A DNA stretch of 62,162 bases from Paenibacillus phocaeensis (GTDB taxonomy: Bacteria > Bacillota > Bacilli > Paenibacillales > Paenibacillaceae), in NCBI RefSeq assembly GCF_900021165.1, contig NZ_FCOQ01000024.1:27661-89822 (forward strand), given 5' to 3'. A program made the translations under genes and the position numbers. Positions 52,451 to 60,407 of this stretch are shown here, in pieces; position 1 is the stretch's first letter, and each line of letters begins with the position of its first letter. Below the pieces are notes generated by a model that did not search any database, was not told the DNA's origin, and saw only the letters and a program-made list of their open reading frames with translations.

Positions 52451-53443
52451 ATGAGCAAAACGTACGTGGTGATCGTCGAAACGAAGGATGGCAAGCTTCG
52501 CCAGGTTTCCCTGGAAGCGCTTCACGCTGCGAACCTGCTGCGGGAGGAAGGCGATCGCCTCGCGGCAGTGCTGCTTGGTCACCAGATCGATGAGGCCGCA
52601 TCCGAGCTGGCCTTGTATGCGACCGGACAGGTGCTGGTACTGGATCATCCCGAGCTCCAAGCTTACCAGCCGGAGCTTGCATTCGAAGCGGTTATGCAGG
52701 CTCTGGCAGCGCTGCCAGACGGTCCGCGGGTCATCCTGCTCGGGCATACCTCCATAGGCCGCGATTTGGCTCCCCAGCTTGCCGCCCGGCTTGCCTGCGG
52801 GCAAATTTCCGACGTTACCGCCATCCTCAAGGACGGCAACGGCATCTCCTTTACACGTCCGCTGTATGCCGGTAAAGCCTTTGAGCAAAAAGCGCTGGCA
52901 GACGGCACCGGAATCGTAACGATTCGTCCCAATAACCTTCCCCCCGCTGCCCCGATGGCAACCCCGGGCACGGTCGTGACGCTGACATTCACCCCGCCGG
53001 CGTCGATTCGCACGACGCTCAAAGAGGTCATTCGCAAGGTGTCCGGCAAGGTAGACCTCACTGAAGCGAAGATCGTCGTATCCGGGGGGCGCGGCGTCAA
53101 GAGCGCCGACGGCTTTAAGGTGCTGGAACAACTGGCGGACAGTCTCGGCGGAGCTGTCGGAGCCTCACGCGGGGCTTGTGACGCCGGTTACTGCGACTAT
53201 GCGCTGCAGATCGGCCAGACCGGCAAGGTGGTGACGCCGGAAATTTACATCGCCTGCGGCATCAGCGGGGCGATCCAGCATCTCGCCGGCATGAGCCAGT
53301 CGCGGGTGATCATCGCGATCAATAAAGATCCCGAGGCTCCGATCTTCAAAGTAGCCGATTACGGGATCGTCGGGGATCTTTTTGAAATCGTCCCTTTGCT
53401 CACCGAGCAATTTAAGGAAATCCTCGCCGAAAGGAACGCCTAG
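52451..53443 (+). CDS. etfA: Electron transfer flavoprotein alpha subunit
   Basis: This 330-residue FAD-binding subunit has a C-terminal FAD domain [29 protein letters not shown], then [29 protein letters not shown] and [20 protein letters not shown]. It carries electrons from acyl-CoA dehydrogenase to a quinone reductase, here probably FadF. GGAGG precedes the ATG, 20 nt after etfB. Confidence 0.96.
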   Translation: MSKTYVVIVETKDGKLRQVSLEALHAANLLREEGDRLAAVLLGHQIDEAASELALYATGQVLVLDHPELQAYQPELAFEAVMQALAALPDGPRVILLGHTSIGRDLAPQLAARLACGQISDVTAILKDGNGISFTRPLYAGKAFEQKALADGTGIVTIRPNNLPPAAPMATPGTVVTLTFTPPASIRTTLKEVIRKVSGKVDLTEAKIVVSGGRGVKSADGFKVLEQLADSLGGAVGASRGACDAGYCDYALQIGQTGKVVTPEIYIACGISGAIQHLAGMSQSRVIIAINKDPEAPIFKVADYGIVGDLFEIVPLLTEQFKEILAERNA

Positions 53444-53451
53444 CCGAATAG

Positions 53452-53486
53452 AACAAATGCCTGCATCGCGAGATGCAGGCATTCTG
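53452..53486. terminator. Hairpin shared by etfA and the small gene at 53491
   Basis: AATGCCTGCATC pairs perfectly with GATGCAGGCATT around CGCGA (about 53456-53484). The plus-strand tail is only moderately T-rich. It sits between two convergent stop codons. Confidence 0.7.
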
Positions 53487-53490
53487 ATTG

Positions 53491-53673
53491 TTATTGGAAC
53501 ATTTGGAAGAACGATCGCAGCACCTTGCCGAAGCTGCCGGTTCCAGTGCGGGCATTTTGCGGACGTTCCGGAACCACTCGCTCCGTATAACACCGGGGTT
53601 CGCCGGGTTTCTTCAACAACCGATGATACGCCTGGATCTCTCTTTCCCTCCGATAAAACTCCTCGTAATTCAT
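53491..53673 (-). CDS. Small protein, function unknown
   Basis: This 60-residue basic protein begins MNYEEFYRREREIQAYHRLL and ends with an amphipathic or hydrophobic tail (FGKVLRSFFQMF). A strong AAGGAGG lies 7 nt before the ATG, which is good evidence that it is translated. No family is recognised. Charged N-terminal helix plus short hydrophobic C terminus could suit membrane association. It converges on etfA and diverges from the SgrR-type gene. Confidence 0.7.
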   Translation of the reverse strand: MNYEEFYRREREIQAYHRLLKKPGEPRCYTERVVPERPQNARTGTGSFGKVLRSFFQMFQ

Positions 53674-53830
53674 GGGATAACCTCCTTGCCTCCAGGGCCG
53701 GTAACGCCCGCCCTTCTGGATATCTCCATTATCTGCTTCAAAAGCAGGAAGAAAAAGAGTATACTATTCCAAAGTCATTTCCCCTTTTGTACCGACAAGG
53801 CATAAACGGGGTCAACCGGAGGTGGATGGT

Positions 53831-55639
53831 GTGTTGACCGCAGAGCGTTATATGACATTGCTGAATCATTATTCCGAGCAGGGCGGCGATTCGGCGGAAC
53901 TCCGCGAAGTTGAGGTGGCGCTGGAGGACTTAACGAAGCTGTTTCACTGTACGGAGCGGAACGTGAAGCTGATTATTCGCAAGCTCCAGGAGGAAGGTCT
54001 GATTGATTGGTCCCCGGGAAGGGGGCGCGGGCACCGATCCCGCTTGATTTTTCGGGCGAACCGCGAGAATTTCATCATTGAACTGGCTCAGAAGCTGGCG
54101 GAAAAAGGGGAATATCGTTCGGCATTCGAATTCCTTCACCAGCACGAGGGGGACATCCATGCGCGGGAACGGTTCATTCAATGGCTGAATGACCAGTTTG
54201 GGGCGGACAAACAGCTGGCCGCGGGCCAGAGCTGCCGGGACATCTTTCGCCTGCCGGTATACAAAGCCCCGCTCACGCTGGATCCTGCCGATCTGTTCTA
54301 TGGTTTCGATTCGCATCTCGTTCGGCAAATTTTCGACCGTCTCGTTCAATATGACCAAACGAAAGGCCAGGTGTCCGGCATGATCGCCCATCATTGGGAG
54401 CCTGACGAGACCGGCACGAAGTGGACGTTCCATTTGCGCAAAGGCATCCGCTTCCATCATGGAAAAGAGCTCACGGCGGAGGACGTCGTTTTCACCTTTT
54501 CTCGGCTGAAAGCGAATTCCACCAACCGTTGGCTCCTGTCGACCTTGGACCGGATCGAAGCGCTCGACTCGCGAACTGTCGTCTTCAGGCTGCGGCAACC
54601 GAACTGGCTGCTTCCCCGCTTACTCTGCTCCTCCAGCGCTTCCGTCCTTCCCGCCGATTTCCTTGGCAAGGATGAATCAGAGTTCTGGCGGTTTCCGAGC
54701 GGGACCGGCCCTTTTCGGCTGACGCACTGGAGCTCCAACCGGATGGAGCTGGAGGTTCATGCAGGGTATTTCCTCGGTCGCCCTTATTTGGACGGCGTCA
54801 CCCTCGTCTTTCTGCCTGAGGATATCCCGAATTCCTCCAAGCTGAAGTGGGAGCAGTTGATCGTTAATGATTCCCGTGTCCCCGCCCGGGCCGGAGACGA
54901 TTGGAGAAGAATCGAAACGTTAAACCGGGGTTGTTCGATGATCTCCTGGAATCGGAATCGGCTTGGCCCGCAACAGACGCTTGCTTTCCGGCAAGCGGTC
55001 AATCTGGCGATCGACCGCCCCGGCATGATCAAGACCACGGGCAAGCCGGGGTATCCGGCCCGCAGTTTTCAGCCGACCGATGACACGGCGCTGGGCATCC
55101 ATCGGCATGATCCGGCCGCAGCCCGGCAGTTGCTGGAGGAATCGGGGTATACGGGCGAGCCGATCCGCCTGGCAGCTCATTATCTCGAACGCGAGGATGC
55201 CGAATGGATTAAGTCGCAATGTGCGTTGATCGGAATTCCGGTTGAAGTTGTGTACCACAGCAAAGCCGAGATGGCGAAATCCGCCGCGCGGGAATCCGAT
55301 GCGATCCTGATGTGCCTCGTCTTTGCTGAAGACGAGGTGTGCGAGTTGGAAAGCTACTTGCAGGAAGACAGCTTCATTCGTCTGCATATGCCGCCGGAGC
55401 TGAGCCGCTGGGTGTTTGGGATCGTGGACGAGGTTTTTGCCACGGATATGCCGGAGAAACGCCGGGCGCTGCTGCAGCAAATCGAATACCGGCTGCAGGA
55501 GGAGGCGCAGGTGACGTTTCTCGTGCACGGCTTGCTGAACACGTATGTTCACCCTTCGATCCGCGGCCTGGTGATCAATAATCTCGGCTGGATGGACTTC
55601 AAGGATATCTGGCTTACCTCATCCCCCTCTGCGGGATAA
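53831..55639 (+). CDS. SgrR-type regulator: HTH plus solute-binding domain
   Basis: This protein of about 602 residues has an N-terminal SgrR DNA-binding domain (about 1-115; CTERNVKLIIRKLQEEGLIDWSPGRGRGHRSRLIF) fused to an SBP_bac_5 peptide/oligosaccharide-binding domain (about 155-590; YDQTKGQVSGMIAHHWEPDETGTKWTFHLRKGI) without a signal peptide. It is cytoplasmic and should sense a small ligand. I chose the GTG at 53831, 7 nt after GGAGGT; an earlier GTG overlaps that site. No transporter lies next to it, unlike many SgrR family genes, so its target is unknown. Confidence 0.92.
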   Translation: MLTAERYMTLLNHYSEQGGDSAELREVEVALEDLTKLFHCTERNVKLIIRKLQEEGLIDWSPGRGRGHRSRLIFRANRENFIIELAQKLAEKGEYRSAFEFLHQHEGDIHARERFIQWLNDQFGADKQLAAGQSCRDIFRLPVYKAPLTLDPADLFYGFDSHLVRQIFDRLVQYDQTKGQVSGMIAHHWEPDETGTKWTFHLRKGIRFHHGKELTAEDVVFTFSRLKANSTNRWLLSTLDRIEALDSRTVVFRLRQPNWLLPRLLCSSSASVLPADFLGKDESEFWRFPSGTGPFRLTHWSSNRMELEVHAGYFLGRPYLDGVTLVFLPEDIPNSSKLKWEQLIVNDSRVPARAGDDWRRIETLNRGCSMISWNRNRLGPQQTLAFRQAVNLAIDRPGMIKTTGKPGYPARSFQPTDDTALGIHRHDPAAARQLLEESGYTGEPIRLAAHYLEREDAEWIKSQCALIGIPVEVVYHSKAEMAKSAARESDAILMCLVFAEDEVCELESYLQEDSFIRLHMPPELSRWVFGIVDEVFATDMPEKRRALLQQIEYRLQEEAQVTFLVHGLLNTYVHPSIRGLVINNLGWMDFKDIWLTSSPSAG

Positions 55640-55643
55640 ACCG

Positions 55644-55682
55644 TAAAAAAAGCGTTTGGCCTCTATGCCAAACGCTTTTTTG
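55644..55682. terminator. Bidirectional terminator
   Basis: AGCGTTTGGC pairs with GCCAAACGCT around CTCTAT, with seven A on one side and seven T on the other. It lies between convergent stop codons of the SgrR-type gene and the nitroreductase. Confidence 0.9.
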
Positions 55683-55683
55683 C

Positions 55684-56280
55684 CTATCTGTACACCTTCA
55701 TCCGGCTGTCAATCGGCGCAAATTCCTGATCTCCCGCCGGGGCCTCTATATTCCCAAACGGCATTTGTGCAATCAGCTTCCAGGATTCCGGGACGCCCCA
55801 TTCCTTCCGCACCTCATCGTCAATTAACGGATTATAGTGCTGCAGGGAAGCGCCCACGCCTTCATCCGACAAGGCCGTCCAAACCACATACTGCAGCATG
55901 CCGTTGGATTGCTGCGACCAGACCGGGAAGTTGTCTGCATACAAGGCAAATTGCTGCTGCAGCCCTTCGATCACCGCCTGATCTTCATAGAACAATACAG
56001 TGCCGCGGCCGCTGCGGAAGCCGGCCATCTTCTCTTCCGTCGGACCAAAGCTGTCGGCCGGGACGACTTTGCGAAGCGTCTCCTTCGTAAGATCCCAAAG
56101 CTTGTCATGCTGCTCATTCAACAATACGACAACCCTGGCGCTTTGCGAGTTAAAGGAGGAAGGGGAATAAAGCACTGCATTTTTCACAATTTCCTCGATT
56201 CGGTCCTCAGAAATTTGAATCTCTTTGCCAATGGCATAGATGCTTCTTCTTGTTTTGACTGCCTTCCATAAATCGCTCAT
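55684..56280 (-). CDS. Nitroreductase family protein (MhqN/YdgI-like)
   Basis: This 198-residue FMN-dependent oxidoreductase has family starts KTRRSIYAIGKEI and SPSSFNSQSARVVVL for FMN binding, and DEGVGASLQHYNPLI. Related B. subtilis proteins (MhqN, YdgI) are linked to quinone stress, so reduction of quinones or nitro compounds is likely. The ribosome site is weak (GGAG 13 nt upstream). It follows the SMR genes by about 100 nt in the same direction, but linkage is uncertain. Confidence 0.9.
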   Translation of the reverse strand: MSDLWKAVKTRRSIYAIGKEIQISEDRIEEIVKNAVLYSPSSFNSQSARVVVLLNEQHDKLWDLTKETLRKVVPADSFGPTEEKMAGFRSGRGTVLFYEDQAVIEGLQQQFALYADNFPVWSQQSNGMLQYVVWTALSDEGVGASLQHYNPLIDDEVRKEWGVPESWKLIAQMPFGNIEAPAGDQEFAPIDSRMKVYR

Positions 56281-56382
56281 TTTTAATCGATCGCTCCGTT
56301 TCTGTCTGAAAGATTGGGGATGGAACCCCTCTTAATGTGTCCCGCCGAACCTGAATCCAACCCGCCCTCAAGGTTTCTTGAG

Positions 56383-56700
56383 CTACTCGCTGATCAGCTT
56401 CAATCCCATGGCAGCGCCTAATATAAAAGCGATAAACAGCAATCGCCGCCATTCGCGGGATTCCCCGTATAAGATCATCCCCGCAACGGCGCTTCCCGCC
56501 GTGCCGATTCCCGTCCATACCGCATAAGCCGTTCCCATAGAGATGGTTCGCATCGCCAAGGTCAGCAACAAGAAGCTGAGCAGAAAACCTCCCGCCATCC
56601 ATACGTAGGCACCAAGGCTTTTCCGCGTATTGATTTTGTTGATTCCAATCACGCCCAAGACTTCACCAAATCCGGCAATCCCAAGCAGAATCCAATCCAT
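56383..56700 (-). CDS. SMR-family guanidinium exporter subunit (YkkD-like)
   Basis: This 105-residue, four-TM small multidrug resistance protein has the essential Glu in FGEVLGVIGINK (TM1) and the SMR block TISMGTAYAVWTGIGTAG. It pairs with the neighbour at 56704, whose stop overlaps this gene's GGGGAGG ribosome site. Behind a guanidine-I riboswitch, such pairs export guanidinium ion in exchange for protons (Gdx type). Confidence 0.92.
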   Translation of the reverse strand: MDWILLGIAGFGEVLGVIGINKINTRKSLGAYVWMAGGFLLSFLLLTLAMRTISMGTAYAVWTGIGTAGSAVAGMILYGESREWRRLLFIAFILGAAMGLKLISE

Positions 56701-56703
56701 CGT

Positions 56704-57045
56704 CTAAGCCTCCCCTTCCTGCGGTTTCTCGCCATCTGTCACCAGCTTCAGGCCTATCACGCCCACCAGCAGAAGCAGAATGAGCAGCAGCTTAATCCAC
56801 CGAAACGGCTCTCCAAACAGCGTCATTTCCGTCAATACCGTACCTGCGGTTCCAATCCCCGTAAAAACGGCATAGACCGTACCGATCGGAAGCCGGCGGC
56901 CGGACAAAATAAGCAAGTACATACTGAGCACGATACAGACGGCGGTCCCGCTCCAGCTCAGCACATCTCCGGCATGCTTCAGACCGATCACCCATCCGAT
57001 TTCAAATAGACCGGCAATGCCAACGAATCCCCAATCGCGTTTCAT
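56704..57045 (-). CDS. SMR-family guanidinium exporter subunit (YkkC-like)
   Basis: This 113-residue, four-TM protein has Glu in [12 protein letters not shown], resembling the SugE/Gdx signature, and [22 protein letters not shown]. It has a charged C-terminal tail ([10 protein letters not shown]). It is the first gene under the guanidine-I riboswitch, GGGGGAGG upstream. It likely forms an asymmetric dimer with the following SMR protein. Confidence 0.93.
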   Translation of the reverse strand: MKRDWGFVGIAGLFEIGWVIGLKHAGDVLSWSGTAVCIVLSMYLLILSGRRLPIGTVYAVFTGIGTAGTVLTEMTLFGEPFRWIKLLLILLLLVGVIGLKLVTDGEKPQEGEA

Positions 57046-57069
57046 GCTGCACCTCCCCCTCTTTCAGGA

Positions 57070-57118
57070 AAAAAATAAAGCCCGAAAGATATCAAAAAGC
57101 GATATCTCCCGGGCTTTT
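57070..57118 (-). terminator. Riboswitch expression-platform terminator
   Basis: On the minus strand AAAGCCCGGGAGATATC pairs with GATATCTTTCGGGCTTT and is followed by ATTTTTTT. Its left arm is the conserved AAAAGCCCGGGAGA of the aptamer, so ligand binding and termination exclude each other. Confidence 0.92.
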
Positions 57119-57210
57119 GTCCCTCCGTGTCCACGGCACATTCGGCGGCCGCGCGTTTCCTCTTGGACCAGACCGGCAGCACACTCCGCCGCGGAACCCT
57201 AGGAAACGAT
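57090..57210 (-). ncRNA. Guanidine-I riboswitch aptamer (ykkC-yxkD class)
   Basis: On the minus strand the leader of the SMR genes holds the class consensus in order: CTAGGGTTCC (57193-57202), GGTCTGGTCCAAGAGG, then ACACGGAGGGACAAAAGC and CCCGGGAGA (57100-57131). This class binds guanidine. Bound aptamer would sequester the left arm of the terminator and turn on the exporter genes. The combination with Gdx-type SMR genes is textbook. Confidence 0.95.
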
Positions 57211-57219
57211 TCGATTGCT

Positions 57220-57248
57220 ATCTTACCCGATTCCCGGTAACGGGTCAA
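57220..57248 (-). promoter_or_regulatory. Promoter of the guanidine riboswitch operon
   Basis: On the minus strand TTGACC (57243-57248), a 17-bp spacer and TAAGAT (57220-57225) place the transcript start just before the aptamer. Confidence 0.85.
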
Positions 57249-57262
57249 GGGATGGTCATAAA

Positions 57263-57281
57263 ATCAGGTCTAAAACCTGAT
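57263..57281. promoter_or_regulatory. Perfect 7-bp dyad upstream of namA
   Basis: ATCAGGT-CTAAA-ACCTGAT lies between the divergent riboswitch promoter and namA, next to a TATACA. It could be a repressor operator for namA. No regulator is identified. Confidence 0.4.
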
Positions 57282-57390
57282 ACTATACAACAAAATTCTG
57301 CGTACTTGTAAGTTGTAATCCGATCGACTAACATGGATATTGACAATGGTTTATTGAAGTTGTTTTTAACCAACTAAAGGAGTGATTTCC

Positions 57391-58401
57391 ATGAGCGTTC
57401 AACTATTTTCTCCGTATACCCTCAAAGGGGTGACGTTTAAAAACCGGATCGTTATGTCCCCGATGTGCCAATATTCTTCCCCGAACCGTGACGGGAAAAT
57501 CGACGACTGGCACCGGGTCCATTATGCCTCCCGCGCCGTCGGCGGCGTCGGCCTGATCATCGTCGAAGCGACGGCCGTCGTGCCGGAAGGCCGGATCTCG
57601 TATCAGGATCTTGGCATCTGGAGCGATGAGCACGTGTCCGGGCTTAAGGAGCTCGTTGGCCTGGCACATCGCAACGGCGCGAAAATCGGCATTCAGCTGG
57701 CTCATGCCGGACGGAAAGCGGAGCTCGAAGAGACGATCCTCGCCCCGTCGGCGATCCCGTTCCCGGAGAAGAAAACGCCGAAAGCTGCGGATGCCGAGGA
57801 TATCCGGCGGATTGTCGAGGGCTTCCGCGATGGGGCCCGCCGGGCGAAGGAAGCCGGGTTTGACGTGATCGAAATCCATGGGGCACACGGCTATTTGCTG
57901 AACGAATTTCTGTCGCCGTTAACGAACCGCCGGGAGGACGAATATGGCGGGAACGCTGACGGCCGGTACCGTCTGCTGAGCGAGGTCATCGAGGCGGTGA
58001 AATCCGTGTGGTCCGGCCCGCTGTTCGTGCGGGTTTCTGCGAACGAATACGATCCTGAGGGCAACTCGCTGGAGCAATATATCGATTATTCCCGCCGCAT
58101 GAAGGCGCAGGGCGTGGACCTCATTGATTGCAGCACCGGCGGAGTCGTTCCCGCTCGAATTCATGCGTATCCGGGATATCAAGTGAACCTGGCCGAGCAA
58201 ATTCGCCGGCAGGCGGACATCGCTACCGGAGCGGTAGGTCTGATCAGCGATCCGACGCATGCCGAAGAGATCCTTGGCAACGGGCGGGCGGATCTGATCT
58301 TCCTGGGCCGCGAGCTGCTGCGCAACCCTTATTGGGCGTACGAAGCCGCCGCCGCGCTGGGCACGACGCTGGAGCGCCCGGTTCAATACCAAAGAGCCTG
58401 A
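57391..58401 (+). CDS. namA: NADPH dehydrogenase of the old yellow enzyme family
   Basis: This 336-residue FMN enzyme reduces activated C=C bonds and nitro compounds. YqjM-type features are Cys in MSPMCQYS (about residue 25), HxxH-type block [22 protein letters not shown], and [17 protein letters not shown] at the C terminus with the Arg finger region. The start at 57391 follows AGGAG. B. subtilis YqjM has 338 residues. It probably handles electrophilic or xenobiotic stress, as do the nearby nitroreductase and FosB. Confidence 0.95.
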   Translation: MSVQLFSPYTLKGVTFKNRIVMSPMCQYSSPNRDGKIDDWHRVHYASRAVGGVGLIIVEATAVVPEGRISYQDLGIWSDEHVSGLKELVGLAHRNGAKIGIQLAHAGRKAELEETILAPSAIPFPEKKTPKAADAEDIRRIVEGFRDGARRAKEAGFDVIEIHGAHGYLLNEFLSPLTNRREDEYGGNADGRYRLLSEVIEAVKSVWSGPLFVRVSANEYDPEGNSLEQYIDYSRRMKAQGVDLIDCSTGGVVPARIHAYPGYQVNLAEQIRRQADIATGAVGLISDPTHAEEILGNGRADLIFLGRELLRNPYWAYEAAAALGTTLERPVQYQRA

Positions 58402-58414
58402 ACCCATGATGAAT

Positions 58415-58454
58415 TCGGGCCCGTTCTCGCTGCCGGCGAGCGCGGGTCCTTTTG
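58415..58454 (+). terminator. Terminator of namA
   Basis: GGGCCCGTTCTCGC pairs with GCGAGCGCGGGTCC around TGCCG and is followed by TTTT. Confidence 0.75.
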
Positions 58455-58467
58455 CTTGACCTGGCAT

Positions 58468-58495
58468 GGAGGGTTTCGGGGTTTCGGGGTTTCGG
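58468..58495 (+). repeat. 8-bp tandem repeat, G-quadruplex-prone
   Basis: Three tandem copies of GGGTTTCG give four G tracts (GGAGGG, GGGG, GGGG, GG) separated by TTTC. The last tract is short, so a two-layer quadruplex is more likely than a three-layer one. It lies between the namA terminator and the mqn promoter. Confidence 0.6.
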
Positions 58496-58554
58496 AATTC
58501 GAGAACTCCCTTCCCTTCGGCGGGATCGTGAATGCCTTCTTGTCAAAACCTGAC

Positions 58555-58583
58555 TTGGTTTTCCTACAGCAGAGCTTTATAAT
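58555..58583 (+). promoter_or_regulatory. Promoter of mqnB-mqnD
   Basis: TTGGTT (58555-58560), a 17-bp spacer and a perfect TATAAT (58578-58583) lie about 50 nt before mqnB. Confidence 0.75.
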
Positions 58584-58631
58584 TTGAAGAGTGTAAAATT
58601 GTTCATATGACCGAGGAGTTGTTCTTGAAAT

Positions 58632-59312
58632 ATGTCGAATCGTCCCTATGGCAAAATCCTGATTATGACGGCGGTGGAAGCCGAACAACAGGCAGTCCTG
58701 CGCGGACTTGGCGGATATGCACAGGCCGAGGTGCAACTGGCTGGCGTGGGTCCGGCATCCGCGGCGGCAGCTACGGCGGCGGTGCTGGCCCGTGCGGCTC
58801 TTGAAGCCGGCGAAGCGTACGACCTGGTCCTCAGCGCCGGAATCGGCGGGGGATTCAGCGGGGTCGCCGAGGTCGGCTCACTTGTGATCGCAAGCGAAAT
58901 CATCGCCGCCGACCTCGGTGCGGAGACGCCAAGCGGCTTCGCCGGCGTGGACGAGCTGGGCTTCGGCTCGCCGCGAATTGCCGTTGCGGACGAGTTGGCG
59001 ATCCGCTGGACGGCGGCGCTTCGGACCGCTGGACGACCGGTCCATTACGGTCCGATCTTGACCTTGTCCACGGTTACGGGGACGGCGGAAACAGCCCGCT
59101 CGCTCGCCGAGCGATATCCCGGGGCCGGCGCGGAAGCGATGGAAGGCTTCGGCGTAGCTGAAGCTGCACGCCAATATGGCGTGCCCGCGCTCGAGCTGCG
59201 CGCTATCTCCAACGCGGTGGGTCCGCGTCAGCGGGAGTTGTGGAAGATCGGCGATGCCCTGCAGGCATTAGAGCATGCCTGCGCTAAACTACCGGAGGTG
59301 CTGCAATCATGA
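58632..59312 (+). CDS. mqnB: Futalosine hydrolase
   Basis: This 226-residue nucleosidase of the MTA/SAH nucleosidase fold has start TAVEAEQQAVLRGL, SAGIGGGF and C-terminal EAMEGFGVAEAARQYGVPALELRAISN with the catalytic acid region. It releases hypoxanthine from futalosine to give dehypoxanthine futalosine in the futalosine route to menaquinone. The next gene, mqnD, supports this over other nucleosidases. A GAGGAG lies 13 nt upstream of the ATG, which is rather far; a stop codon two codons upstream rules out a longer start. Confidence 0.92.
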   Translation: MSNRPYGKILIMTAVEAEQQAVLRGLGGYAQAEVQLAGVGPASAAAATAAVLARAALEAGEAYDLVLSAGIGGGFSGVAEVGSLVIASEIIAADLGAETPSGFAGVDELGFGSPRIAVADELAIRWTAALRTAGRPVHYGPILTLSTVTGTAETARSLAERYPGAGAEAMEGFGVAEAARQYGVPALELRAISNAVGPRQRELWKIGDALQALEHACAKLPEVLQS

Positions 59313-60151
59313 ATATCGCTTTTTCTCCTTGTCCTAATGATACTTTTGTGTTCCATGCCTGGGTCCATGGCTTGATCCCCGGAGCTCCTGAGCTGGAGGT
59401 TACCTATGCGGATATTGATATTACGAACGGGTGGGCGGATTCCGGCACCGGACCTGAGGTGCTGAAGATTTCGTATGCTGCCCTGCCTTGGGTGCTGGAC
59501 GACTACGCACTGCTGCCTTGCGGCGGAGCGCTGGGCCGCGGGTGCGGTCCGCTCGTATTGACGGCGGGCGCTGCTTCGCCCTCCGACCTGTCTGGCCGCC
59601 GTGTCGCGGTTCCCAGCGAACGTTCCACCGCCTATCTGCTGTTCCGTTTATGGGCAGCCCAGCACGTTCCGGGAGGCGTTGGTGAAATCGTGGTAATGCC
59701 GTTCGACGAGATCATGCCGGCTGTGAAACGCGGCGACATCGATGCTGGCTTGGTGATCCATGAAGCCCGCTTCACGTATCAAAACTACGGTTTGAACCTG
59801 CTCCAGGATCTGGGGAGTTGGTGGGAATCCGACACGGGCTTGCCGATTCCCCTTGGCGCCATCATCGCCCGCCGCTCCCTGGATCTTGCGTCGATTGCCC
59901 GCTGGACGCGGGAATCCGTCGAGTATGCTTGGGCGCATCCGGACGCTTCGGCCGAGTATGTGATGAGCCATGCGCAGGAAATGTCCCCCGAGGTCACGCA
60001 AGCCCATATCGGACTGTACGTGAATAAGTATACGGCCGATCTGGGTGACGAGGGGTACGCAGCGATCTCCGGTCTGCTGGACCGGGCGGCCGCTGAAGGT
60101 TTGGTGCCGAAGATCGATCCGGCCAAACTGAAAGGGAACGGGTGGGCATGA
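59309..60151 (+). CDS. mqnD: 1,4-dihydroxy-6-naphthoate synthase
   Basis: This 280-residue enzyme of the MqnA/MqnD family (periplasmic-binding-like fold) starts FSPCPNDTFVFHAWVHGLIPG, and ADIDITNGWA and HEARFTYQNYGL are family blocks. It converts cyclic dehypoxanthine futalosine to 1,4-dihydroxy-6-naphthoate. GGAGG precedes its ATG, which overlaps the mqnB stop by 4 nt. MqnA, MqnC and MqnE must be encoded elsewhere. Confidence 0.95.
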   Translation: MNIAFSPCPNDTFVFHAWVHGLIPGAPELEVTYADIDITNGWADSGTGPEVLKISYAALPWVLDDYALLPCGGALGRGCGPLVLTAGAASPSDLSGRRVAVPSERSTAYLLFRLWAAQHVPGGVGEIVVMPFDEIMPAVKRGDIDAGLVIHEARFTYQNYGLNLLQDLGSWWESDTGLPIPLGAIIARRSLDLASIARWTRESVEYAWAHPDASAEYVMSHAQEMSPEVTQAHIGLYVNKYTADLGDEGYAAISGLLDRAAAEGLVPKIDPAKLKGNGWA

Positions 60152-60183
60152 AGCTACAGCCTGTCGGGAATAAGGTGATAGAA

Positions 60184-60342
60184 TAACGTTGTTTCAACTG
60201 TTCGCTGACTATTGCCCGATATAGCGTTGTTTTATCCTCTTATTGGCGAGAACCCCGATTAAATTCTGCCCTTTTCGCCCCCATAAGAGGATTTCACAAT
60301 GCTATTTTTCGCCAAGGTGGGGATTTGTCGTAGATAGCGTTA
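60184..60342. repeat. Palindromic intergenic element, locus C
   Basis: Forward cores begin at 60184 (TAACGTTGTTTCAACTG) and 60222 (TAGCGTTGTTTTATCC), and inverted cores end at 60304 and 60342. Spacing is 38 nt in both arms. The inner pair is strongly complementary (ATCCTCTTATTGGCG against its mirror at 60276-60292). It fills the gap between convergent mqnD and the radical SAM gene. Confidence 0.75.
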
Positions 60343-60362
60343 ATATTTCACCCTAAAGGGTA

Positions 60363-60398
60363 CATAAAAAGGAGCCGCTCTCGGCTCCTTCATTTTTT
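60363..60398. terminator. Terminator of the radical SAM gene
   Basis: AAGGAGCCG pairs with CGGCTCCTT around CTCT, with AAAAA on one side and TTTTTT after CA on the other. It begins about 10 nt after the minus-strand stop and can work in both directions. Confidence 0.8.
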
Positions 60399-60407
60399 CG
60401 ACTAGCC

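Noticed and set aside
58607..58804. 65-codon plus-strand open frame overlapping the mqnB start
   Set aside because: Different frame from mqnB, no domain; mqnB reads through the same DNA with strong family motifs.
1712..60342. The four palindromes as remnants of insertion sequences or MITEs
   Set aside because: No target-site duplications were seen and the core sequences differ between loci, so simple mobility of one element does not explain them; not fully excluded.
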